From: Gammaproteobacteria bacterium
Lineage (GTDB): Bacteria > Pseudomonadota > Gammaproteobacteria > Pseudomonadales > Azotimanducaceae
Direction of reading: 5' to 3'
Assembly: GCA_002690405.1 (NCBI GenBank)
Contig: NZEI01000057.1
Coordinates: 4,913 to 10,009, forward strand
DNA length: 5,097 nt
Below the pieces are notes generated by a model. The model was not told where the DNA came from and made no database searches. It saw nothing but the letters and a program-made list of their open reading frames with translations. Every line of letters begins with the position of its first letter. The first letter of the stretch is position 1. Shown here piece by piece: positions 1 through 5,097 of the stretch. Both the position numbers and the translations under genes were made by a program.

Positions 1-164
1 AGCGCTTTGAGTGTTAGTACACCCAAATGGTCAGAGCGATTGTGAGAGATCACCACATCTAAGAGATCGGATGAGAAGTTCACGAGCTCCCGCAACGGTT
101 CGTTTCTGGGATGAACTGCGCTATAAGGAAACTGGTGAAGAAAATGGTCGTTGACCATAAATCT

Positions 165-171
165 AGAGGAG
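165..171 (+). promoter_or_regulatory. Ribosome binding site of the sulfatase gene
   Basis: AGAGGAG lies six bases before the ATG at 178. It decides the start: the frame is open further upstream to a TTG at 151, but no Shine-Dalgarno sequence precedes that codon, and starting there would put an acidic stretch ahead of the lipoprotein signal peptide. Confidence 0.8.
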
Positions 172-177
172 CTATTT

Positions 178-1914
178 ATGTCAGTTGATCTGATCAGGTC
201 GAGTTTTGTAGCCTGCCTACTCGCTTTGGCCGGCTGTGGAGATTCTGCACCGCCTGCCCCTCTGATCAGCGGCGCCAATCCCTATGAGGGCCAAGATCTG
301 ACGGGCGCGCCCAATATATTACTGATTGTGGCCGACGACATGGGCTATACCGATATCGGCACATTTGGCTCTGAAATCGAAACACCCCAGATCGACGCAC
401 TCGCGGCCGCAGGTATGATCTTTAGTAACTTTCACGTTGCCGCCGCCTGCGCCCCGACCCGTGCGATGCTGCTGACAGGAGTGGACAACCATCTCGCCGG
501 GCAGGGATCCATGATGTATCTGGCACCCAATCAACGCGGCCAGCCCGGCTACGAAGACAGGCTCAATGACAGGGTTGTGACCGTGGCGCGCCTGTTGCAG
601 GATGCTGGGTATCACAGCTATATGGCCGGCAAGTGGCACTTGGGCGCGAAAGCGATGCAGGGTCCTCCGGACCGAGGTTTTGAGCGCAGCTGGTGGTTAG
701 CGGAGGGTGTGGCGCCACACTATTCCAGTGATGGACTGAGTCCTCCACACCACTATTTCGATGGCCTTGAACCGACTGAAGAGAGCGTCGATTTCTTCTC
801 TTCAGATGCCTACACCTCGCGCCTGATCGAGTTCATCGATCGTAACCGCGACAGTGGCCGCCCGTTCTTTGGTTATCTTGCCTTTACCGCGCCACACTCA
901 CCGTTGCAGGCGCCGAAGGAACTGGTCGATAAGTACGAGCCAATATACGCGCGCGGTTGGGACGTGATCCGCGCCGAGCGCTATCGGCGTCTGCAGAACA
1001 GCGGCCTCGCGCCGGCGGAGCAGGAGCTGCCACCGCGCTGGCCGGAGGTGCCCGCCTGGGATTCTCTGAGCGAGACCAAACGCGCCATCGAGGCGCGCAA
1101 GATGGCGCTCTATGCTGGTTTGATTGACAATATGGACCAGAATATCGGGCGCCTGCTGACACGCTTGCGAGATATTGGTGAGTACGAGAACACGGTGGTG
1201 TTTTTTCTTTCTGACAATGGCGCGGAACATGTCGATCCAGAAGTGTTGGACGCTCTCATAATGAAGGCTCTGCTTCTGGGCTCTGACAACAGCTACGACA
1301 ATATGGGAAAGCCAGGCTCTTTCGTCTTTGCTGGGCCGCCCTGGGCCAATGTCAGCGCAACTCATCTACGCGGACACAAAGGGCTTGCCACCGAAGGTGG
1401 CATCCGAGTACCACTACTGGTGAGCTGGCCGGGCCGCGTTGCGGCCGGGTTGCGCAGTGAACAGTTGAGTATGGCGATTGATATAGCGCCAACCATGCTC
1501 GCCATCGCGGGTATCGAACATCCTGGCACTGAATATCGGGGGCGTGATGTAGTCCCGCCCAGCGGTGTGTCCCTACTGCCCTACCTCACCGGCCAAACAG
1601 AGACGGTGCAACGCCCCGGTAGCGTTGGCTATGAGTTGGCCGGTCACCAGGCGCAATTTTATGACCGCTGGAAGGCGCTGAAACTGCGTCCACCCTTCGG
1701 TAATGACCAGTGGCAGTTGTACGACATTCTCGCCGATCCTGGCGAAACAACGGATCTCGCGACACAGTATCCCGAGCGGCTCGCTGCACTCGTCCGTGAT
1801 CACGAACACTACTTGCAGAACAATGGTGTAATACTCGCCCCCGAGGGCTACGATGCACTTAGTGCCAAGCTCGGAATCCGAGATGTGCTGGCCCTGATAT
1901 TTTCCGAGGAGTAG
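178..1914 (+). CDS. Type I (formylglycine-dependent) sulfatase, arylsulfatase-like lipoprotein
   Basis: This 578-residue protein should hydrolyse a sulfate ester; the substrate cannot be read from the sequence. Seen: a short lipoprotein signal peptide ends in the lipobox LAGC, with the lipidated Cys at 20 followed by Gly. That favours an outer membrane anchor, since there is no Asp at +2. The sulfatase core then runs from about residue 46 to the C-terminus. Its calcium ligands are D53 and D54 (VADDMGY). The C-x-P-x-R signature is CAPTR at 91-95, where C91 is the residue converted to formylglycine and R95 supports it. K152 and H154 sit in GKWHLG, H240 in TAPHSP, D346-N347 in SDNGAE, and K401 in RGHKG. 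All expected catalytic residues are present. The length and the GVDNHLAGQG block after the signature resemble Pseudomonas AtsA-like arylsulfatases (SulfAtlas S1_4 type), but that subfamily call is from memory. The Cys-type signature needs a maturation enzyme, FGE or anSME, which is not in this window. The gene appears to be transcribed alone. Confidence 0.93.
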   Translation: MSVDLIRSSFVACLLALAGCGDSAPPAPLISGANPYEGQDLTGAPNILLIVADDMGYTDIGTFGSEIETPQIDALAAAGMIFSNFHVAAACAPTRAMLLTGVDNHLAGQGSMMYLAPNQRGQPGYEDRLNDRVVTVARLLQDAGYHSYMAGKWHLGAKAMQGPPDRGFERSWWLAEGVAPHYSSDGLSPPHHYFDGLEPTEESVDFFSSDAYTSRLIEFIDRNRDSGRPFFGYLAFTAPHSPLQAPKELVDKYEPIYARGWDVIRAERYRRLQNSGLAPAEQELPPRWPEVPAWDSLSETKRAIEARKMALYAGLIDNMDQNIGRLLTRLRDIGEYENTVVFFLSDNGAEHVDPEVLDALIMKALLLGSDNSYDNMGKPGSFVFAGPPWANVSATHLRGHKGLATEGGIRVPLLVSWPGRVAAGLRSEQLSMAIDIAPTMLAIAGIEHPGTEYRGRDVVPPSGVSLLPYLTGQTETVQRPGSVGYELAGHQAQFYDRWKALKLRPPFGNDQWQLYDILADPGETTDLATQYPERLAALVRDHEHYLQNNGVILAPEGYDALSAKLGIRDVLALIFSEE

Positions 1915-2094
1915 CGGTAAGCGGCCATGAATCCATGTTTATCAACATGTAGGTCTGTCTTCCACGTAAGAGCCAACCTCCCTCCTAGCTTGTTTCAATA
2001 GAAAATCTTTTGGGTAGCAGAGCGGGAACTTTGTAGCGGGGAAAGCGCAAATATCGTACAACCTATTGATGAATATAGGTTCATAAGAAGTTAA
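1915..2094. other. Intergenic region after the sulfatase, no gene seen
   Basis: No credible reading frame is present. A small perfect hairpin (stem CATGTT 1934-1939, AACATG 1944-1949, four-base loop) lies 20 bases after the sulfatase stop, but no T-run follows it, so it is at best a weak terminator. The right part of the stretch contains the first repeats of the att region. Confidence 0.5.
2060..2081. repeat. Inverted AACCTAT / ATAGGTT pair, possible integrase arm-type sites
   Basis: AACCTATTG at 2060-2068 is followed by ATAGGTT at 2075-2081, a perfect 7-bp inverted repeat with an 8-bp spacer. The same nine-base AACCTATTG recurs in direct orientation at 2131-2139, on the other side of the tRNA-like segment. 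Tyrosine-recombinase integrases bind short repeated arm-type sites flanking the core, and this layout fits that. The functional role is an inference. Confidence 0.4.
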
Positions 2095-2114
2095 TGGCGG
2101 AGAGAGAGGGATTC
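2095..2114 (-). other. Probable attachment site: 3' end of a tRNA-Ser gene (fragment)
   Basis: Read on the minus strand, the segment matches the 3' terminus of common gammaproteobacterial serine tRNAs: the end of the T loop and 3' half of the T stem (GAATCCCTC), the acceptor 3' strand (TCTCTCC), the discriminator G and an encoded CCA. The match stops abruptly at 2114; where the rest of the T loop and the tRNA body should follow, the sequence is unrelated. A lone tRNA 3' end next to an integrase gene is the usual footprint of an element integrated into a tRNA. For a minus-strand tRNA the body should lie to the right, so the intact gene is expected at the far end of the element, outside this window. 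The tRNA match is from memory, not from a search. Confidence 0.7.
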
Positions 2115-2121
2115 TCTCCGC
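2097..2121. repeat. Perfect 9-bp inverted repeat with 7-bp centre over the att site
   Basis: GCGGAGAGA (2097-2105) and TCTCTCCGC (2113-2121) are exact reverse complements separated by GAGGGAT (2106-2112). The left arm is tRNA acceptor sequence; the right arm is almost wholly outside the tRNA match. Two inverted core-binding sites around a 7-bp overlap is the known architecture of lambda-type tyrosine-recombinase crossover sites. As a terminator it is unconvincing, because neither strand has a good T-run after it. Confidence 0.55.
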
Positions 2122-2130
2122 TGCCTGCGT

Positions 2131-2158
2131 AACCTATTGTTTTATAAATCATTATAAT
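2131..2158 (+). promoter_or_regulatory. Candidate integrase promoter overlapping an arm-like repeat
   Basis: A perfect TATAAT box lies at 2153-2158, about 38 bases before the GTG start of the integrase remnant. The -35 region is poor (around 2130-2136, TAACCT). It is occupied by the third AACCTATTG copy (2131-2139), so the integrase could have competed with RNA polymerase here. That regulatory reading is an inference. Confidence 0.4.
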
Positions 2159-2196
2159 GCACTCTAATTCTATGGCGTAGTTACGGCGTAGAAAAA

Positions 2197-2543
2197 GTGG
2201 CGACGATAAGAAAGCGGGGCAACGGGTTTCAGGTTGGTGTTGCGAAAGCTGGTTATCCGCGTAAATCAAAAACCTTCAAAACAAAGTCAGCAGCTAAGGC
2301 TTGGGCTAGGAAGGTCGAGATGCAGATGGACGAGGGCACGTTCATCGATGAGAAAGAAGTAGTCAGCCACAAGCTGTCAGACCTGATCCATAACTACATC
2401 AAAGAACTAGAGCCGGTAAATCCATTACCAGCTCTAAGGTAGCGAGCCTTCGGCGTGTGACCAGAGAGTTTAGTGTTAGCACGCTCAAAGCTTTAATCCC
2501 GACTTATCCTCTTATCTCTGGTGAGGAGCGCGAAGAGCAATAG
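2197..2543 (+). pseudogene. Tyrosine-recombinase (phage/island-type) integrase, N-terminal remnant, frameshifted
   Basis: The first frame runs from a GTG at 2197 to a stop at 2440-2442 (81 residues). It begins MATIRKRGNGFQVGV, followed by a Lys-rich segment with SKTFKTKSAAKAWARKVE and DEGTFIDE, the typical arm-DNA-binding start of many proteobacterial and phage integrases. The core-binding (SAM-like) domain begins at LSDLIHNYIKELEP. At about 2410-2420 this homology leaves the first frame and resumes in another: from 2415 the frame reads GKSITSSKVASLRRVTREF and stays open to a TAG at 2541-2543. A single-base deletion (or a +2 change) explains the shift. Resemblance to integrases fades after about 2490. 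The catalytic domain with its Arg, His, Arg and Tyr residues is absent, so the product cannot recombine DNA. No clear Shine-Dalgarno precedes the GTG; the start is chosen from the family's N-terminus. Full-length relatives have roughly 330-420 residues. Confidence 0.8.
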
Positions 2544-2567
2544 CTGCGTCCGCGCTGCGCCGACTGA

Positions 2568-4859
2568 TTATATGTCAGGGTGATATGTGTCAGTCCATGC
2601 TGCATTTGTGCACTCTGAATGTGGAGCGCTTTCAAGTCCCAGGCCATTGGCACTATATTTTTCTGGGTGATAGACGCTGATAACAACGGGAACATAACCT
2701 ACTTCAAAACCCTCCGGTATGTCTGCGAGCTGTCCCGAATCGAGTTTCGCTAAATGAGGATTCTTGCCGCCCGGGTTATCAGCGCCTTGGTAGTTGATTA
2801 GTACTGGTGCGTTAGGGTTTCTACCCGAGTTCTTGTTGATGAGCGAGTGATAATTTTCTATGTAAGTCTGCAGCAAGTTCAAATACTCATCGGTATAGGC
2901 TTCCGCATGATTTTGTTTCGCGGTAAGCATTGCTGGTTGTTCAATGAATTTAAACCAGACGTAAGTGACAGTTGCGCCGTTTTGAAGCTTTTTTTGATAC
3001 CTGGTCCGATCTCCGATGTCCCAGTTAGCAAACTCTGGATTAGATGTATCGCGCTCTTTATAGCTGAAGAATCTGTGGTTTTTTCTTGGAGCTCGGATAA
3101 CCCTGTCCGGTGCGTCGACGAATTCTGTCTGATATTGATGAGGGTGGTTTTTGTAATTTTCATCGGCCCCGTCCTCAACAACCCATTTGGAGTCCAGTTT
3201 TCTGACATATGCGTAGCCGTTTTGGTTCAGCGAAGAACTCTTGTTGGCCTCGTTCGAGAAATCCCATTGGACGAAGCCAAGGCTGTTTTCGAAACCAATT
3301 TGGTATGATGGCTTAACGTAATAGCGGTGTTCCTCGCTGTTTATTTCTTCGCTGATCTTAAGTTGGTTATGTGAGCTCTCATAAACTGACTCATACTCCA
3401 GATTCTCAGATTGTATTAGTGGATCCTCCAGCGCGTTAGCTCTCACAGATGCCGAATAATCCTCCATAGCAGCTTGCGAAACGTTTTGAGGATGAGCGAT
3501 TAAATATTCCCGCTCTTTATGGCTGGGCAGGTTCGGCAGAGGGATATAGAAAAGGTCTTCTTCCACTCTCAATAGGCCATTTACATAATTTTCGTTGCCG
3601 TTGCCATAATTAGCGTTTGAACCTGTTGTAGCAAAGGTCCCGTAGTTATTGCCGAGTTCCGCCAGATTTGCCGCGTAAGAGCCGTCCTCTACTTTTTCTG
3701 GATCAACCCAATTGAAGTACTCCGGAATATAGCCGTTTATAGGGCCTTGGTAGTCATATGATTCAATGAAGCTCAACCAGAATTTATAATTTCTTGGATG
3801 ATTTAAGTTCAAGTAAGACCATCCCCAGCCAACCCAAATACCGTTATCTTGGGTGTATGGCTCCTGCTCCATATCAAATGCGATATTGCTTCCCGGGATC
3901 GTCAGCACCTGATTGGAGATTTGAATCATATGAAGCCATTTGTCAGCAACTATCCGTTCATACAAACCGCTGCCCATTTGAACATCACTGCAAGCGTGGT
4001 ACTGATCTCCAACCCCAGCAAGATGTAATGTCGGGTAGTAGTGCGGGCCAGCCGTTTTAGGGTTTACCCAAAGGCCTCCTTCAATTGAATTGGCTCCAAA
4101 GGATCCAAGCCACGAACCAAAAACGCCAAACTGTTCTCCCCATTCAAGCCCATGTTTGAATGCACGATACACTCTGTTAAAAATCAATTTTCCGGCGCCT
4201 GGTGCATCAGTAGGTTCGTGGTCAAGGCCCTCGAGCTGGCCATTAATTTGCAAGTTATCGGATCCTGCAAATAACTCGTAGGTCGAAGGGGCGGCGGATG
4301 CAAATGCAGGTATCTTTGTTCCGTACCAATCGTCCAATGAATAAACAGTTGGGCTATCTCCGTCAGGGTTCGTCGAATTGTTAGTGTTAGAAGCGTCGCC
4401 AGTTGGCGAAGGGTCAACATGGTCGAATAAGCCGTCGTTATCTGTATCTTTAATCGTCTTAATATAATCTTTCACCGAAGCACCCGAGATGCGCGTTGCA
4501 GTGCTCGAGACGGCATCGGTAACCAGAGAATCGCCAGAAAATTCGAATAGTTCGCGGATGATGAGCAACCCATCGGTCAAAGCCTCAACTTTCCCGTCAC
4601 CGTCTACATCAAGGGATGCTTCGTTTGACGCCAAGAAGAACGCTATCGCCTCCGCGTCAGCGCGCTGGGCGTCTGGAGCTATCGCGTTAGCGGTGAGCGA
4701 GTCTCCTGAAAAATCAAACAAATATCGAATGACCAACAAGCCATCGGAGAGTGGTTCTGTAGTCCCGTTGTCATCTATGTCAAGATGGAATTTTTCATCG
4801 GCGATAGCGCTTGTGCCCAGCAAGCAAAGCGAGAAATAAAAGAGTCTAATGTGGGTCAT
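2568..4859 (-). CDS. Secreted protein with two dockerin-like repeats, a TSP3-like loop and a large unassigned domain
   Basis: Encodes 763 residues from the ATG at 4859; a TTG at 4880 is in frame but would extend the protein ahead of its signal peptide. Seen: a Sec signal peptide (MTHIR, then hydrophobic residues 6-18) with likely cleavage at AIA-D around 20/21. Two dockerin-like repeats follow at about 27-78 and 84-136, each with an Asp-rich loop and then DGLL-IR-LF-FSGDSL. Next come a thrombospondin type 3-like loop (DTDNDGLFDHVDP, 138-150) and an Asn/Ser/Thr/Pro linker to about 170. Residues 171-763 match no family I recognise. They are rich in Trp, Tyr and Asn, for example GIWVGWGWSYLNLNHPRNY at 340-358. 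The mature protein has only two cysteines, C290 and C750, which could form one disulfide. Inference: an exported, calcium-stabilised protein, perhaps acting on or binding an extracellular polymer; no catalytic motif supports a reaction. It is convergent with the integrase remnant, has lower GC than the sulfatase and shows no frame damage. Confidence 0.88.
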   Translation of the reverse strand: MTHIRLFYFSLCLLGTSAIADEKFHLDIDDNGTTEPLSDGLLVIRYLFDFSGDSLTANAIAPDAQRADAEAIAFFLASNEASLDVDGDGKVEALTDGLLIIRELFEFSGDSLVTDAVSSTATRISGASVKDYIKTIKDTDNDGLFDHVDPSPTGDASNTNNSTNPDGDSPTVYSLDDWYGTKIPAFASAAPSTYELFAGSDNLQINGQLEGLDHEPTDAPGAGKLIFNRVYRAFKHGLEWGEQFGVFGSWLGSFGANSIEGGLWVNPKTAGPHYYPTLHLAGVGDQYHACSDVQMGSGLYERIVADKWLHMIQISNQVLTIPGSNIAFDMEQEPYTQDNGIWVGWGWSYLNLNHPRNYKFWLSFIESYDYQGPINGYIPEYFNWVDPEKVEDGSYAANLAELGNNYGTFATTGSNANYGNGNENYVNGLLRVEEDLFYIPLPNLPSHKEREYLIAHPQNVSQAAMEDYSASVRANALEDPLIQSENLEYESVYESSHNQLKISEEINSEEHRYYVKPSYQIGFENSLGFVQWDFSNEANKSSSLNQNGYAYVRKLDSKWVVEDGADENYKNHPHQYQTEFVDAPDRVIRAPRKNHRFFSYKERDTSNPEFANWDIGDRTRYQKKLQNGATVTYVWFKFIEQPAMLTAKQNHAEAYTDEYLNLLQTYIENYHSLINKNSGRNPNAPVLINYQGADNPGGKNPHLAKLDSGQLADIPEGFEVGYVPVVISVYHPEKYSANGLGLESAPHSECTNAAWTDTYHPDI
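4452..4781 (-). repeat. Two tandem dockerin-like repeats within the secreted protein gene
   Basis: The two copies cover 4626-4781 (residues 27-78) and 4452-4610 (residues 84-136). Over the 22 residues starting at DGLL, 15 are identical. The loops read DIDDNGTTEPLSDG and DVDGDGKVEALTDG. In both, the last Asp is at position 13, not position 12 as in classical dockerin loops. The nucleotide copies have diverged clearly, so the duplication is old, as expected for a domain unit and not a recent DNA repeat. Confidence 0.8.
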
Positions 4860-4912
4860 GATTAGAAATTTACTGCCCAACTAACTGAAAGCAAGGCCTG
4901 TACAACGGCTAG

Positions 4913-5041
4913 ATCAAGAAAAGATTACATTACAAACGCATTTTTGTCGTGGGATCGGTTGACCCAGACAGCCCTGAAGAAAAGCCTGAAGAGGCAGAGA
5001 ATTCAGATCTTAAGCAGAACCTCAAAGATCTGGGCGTTTAG
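4913..5041 (+). other. Short open stretch without a normal start, possible gene remnant
   Basis: The frame is open from 4913 (after a TAG at 4910-4912) to a TAG at 5039-5041. It reads KRLHYKRIFVVGSVDPDSP, then a Glu-rich part, and ends LKQNLKDLGV. There is no ATG, and the only candidate start is the GTG at 4949 without a ribosome binding site. The same frame reopens after the stop (GVPADLAARLLRFKASG) to the window edge. It could be a decayed coding sequence or chance; no family is recognised. Bases 4860-4912 should hold the leader of the minus-strand secreted-protein gene, but no clear promoter is visible there. Confidence 0.2.
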
Positions 5042-5097
5042 GGAGTGCCGGCTGATTTAGCGGCGAGGTTACTGAGATTCAAAGCTAGCGGGACCAC

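Noticed and set aside
10..27. Similarity of 10-27 to 2472-2489 (15 of 18 bases, same orientation)
   Set aside because: Short and imperfect, without extension on either side; could be chance, and I see no integrase-like sequence around 10-27 to support a second copy.
11..154. 47-codon open frame from a GTG ahead of the sulfatase
   Set aside because: No ribosome binding site and no recognisable protein; it overlaps the probable leader of the sulfatase and has the length expected by chance.
898..1365. 155-codon minus-strand frame opposite the sulfatase
   Set aside because: It is antisense to the sulfatase core, whose catalytic motifs are all in frame on the plus strand; a shadow of GC-rich coding sequence.
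1934..1949. Hairpin after the sulfatase as a rho-independent terminator
   Set aside because: Six AT-rich pairs and no T-run on the + strand; too weak to call.
2460..2522. ACCAGAGA / TCTCTGGT 8-bp inverted repeat across 63 bp, a possible small mobile element or terminator
   Set aside because: No target-site duplication, the arms are far apart for a terminator, and the interval overlaps the integrase second frame.
2847..3308. 153-codon plus-strand frame inside the secreted-protein gene
   Set aside because: Lies wholly opposite an intact minus-strand gene with a signal peptide and recognisable domains; no ribosome binding site or family features.
1..5097. CRISPR array, intact insertion sequence, complete tRNA or rRNA
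   Set aside because: No regularly spaced repeats, no transposase and no complete RNA gene could be seen on either strand.

Overview
The window looks like DNA from a marine or aquatic heterotrophic gammaproteobacterium. The support is indirect: a lipoprotein-type formylglycine sulfatase, a secreted protein with the dockerin-like '(L/T)DGLL-IR-LF' calcium repeats that are common in marine gammaproteobacteria, and a probable tRNA-Ser 3' end of the type widespread in Gammaproteobacteria. No rRNA or complete tRNA is present, so the lineage is an inference.

Layout. Bases 1-177 hold no convincing gene and form the leader of the first gene. Bases 178-1914 (+) encode a complete type I sulfatase, an outer-membrane-type lipoprotein with the full catalytic set. 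Bases 1915-2196 are a non-coding junction. Within it, 2095-2114 reads, on the minus strand, as the 3' end of a serine tRNA without the tRNA body. It is surrounded by short repeats (2060-2081 and 2131-2139) and followed by a TATAAT box. Bases 2197-2543 (+) are the N-terminal part of a tyrosine-recombinase integrase, broken by a frameshift near 2410-2420 and lacking its catalytic domain. Bases 2568-4859 (-) encode a 763-residue secreted protein with two dockerin-like repeats, a thrombospondin type 3-like calcium loop and a C-terminal region of about 590 residues that I do not recognise. Bases 4860-5097 hold only a short open stretch of unknown meaning.

Interpretation. The most coherent reading is the left edge of a decayed integrative element or genomic island inserted in the 3' end of a tRNA-Ser gene. 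The sulfatase lies on the flanking chromosome, and the integrase remnant and the secreted-protein gene lie on the island side. Base composition drops on crossing the junction. The sulfatase and the secreted protein are transcribed in opposite directions with the att site and integrase remnant between them, so they are not an operon and need not share a pathway. The most notable points are the 9-7-9 symmetric structure at the att site with its flanking arm-like repeats, the integrase that continues in a second frame, and the large unassigned domain of the secreted protein.
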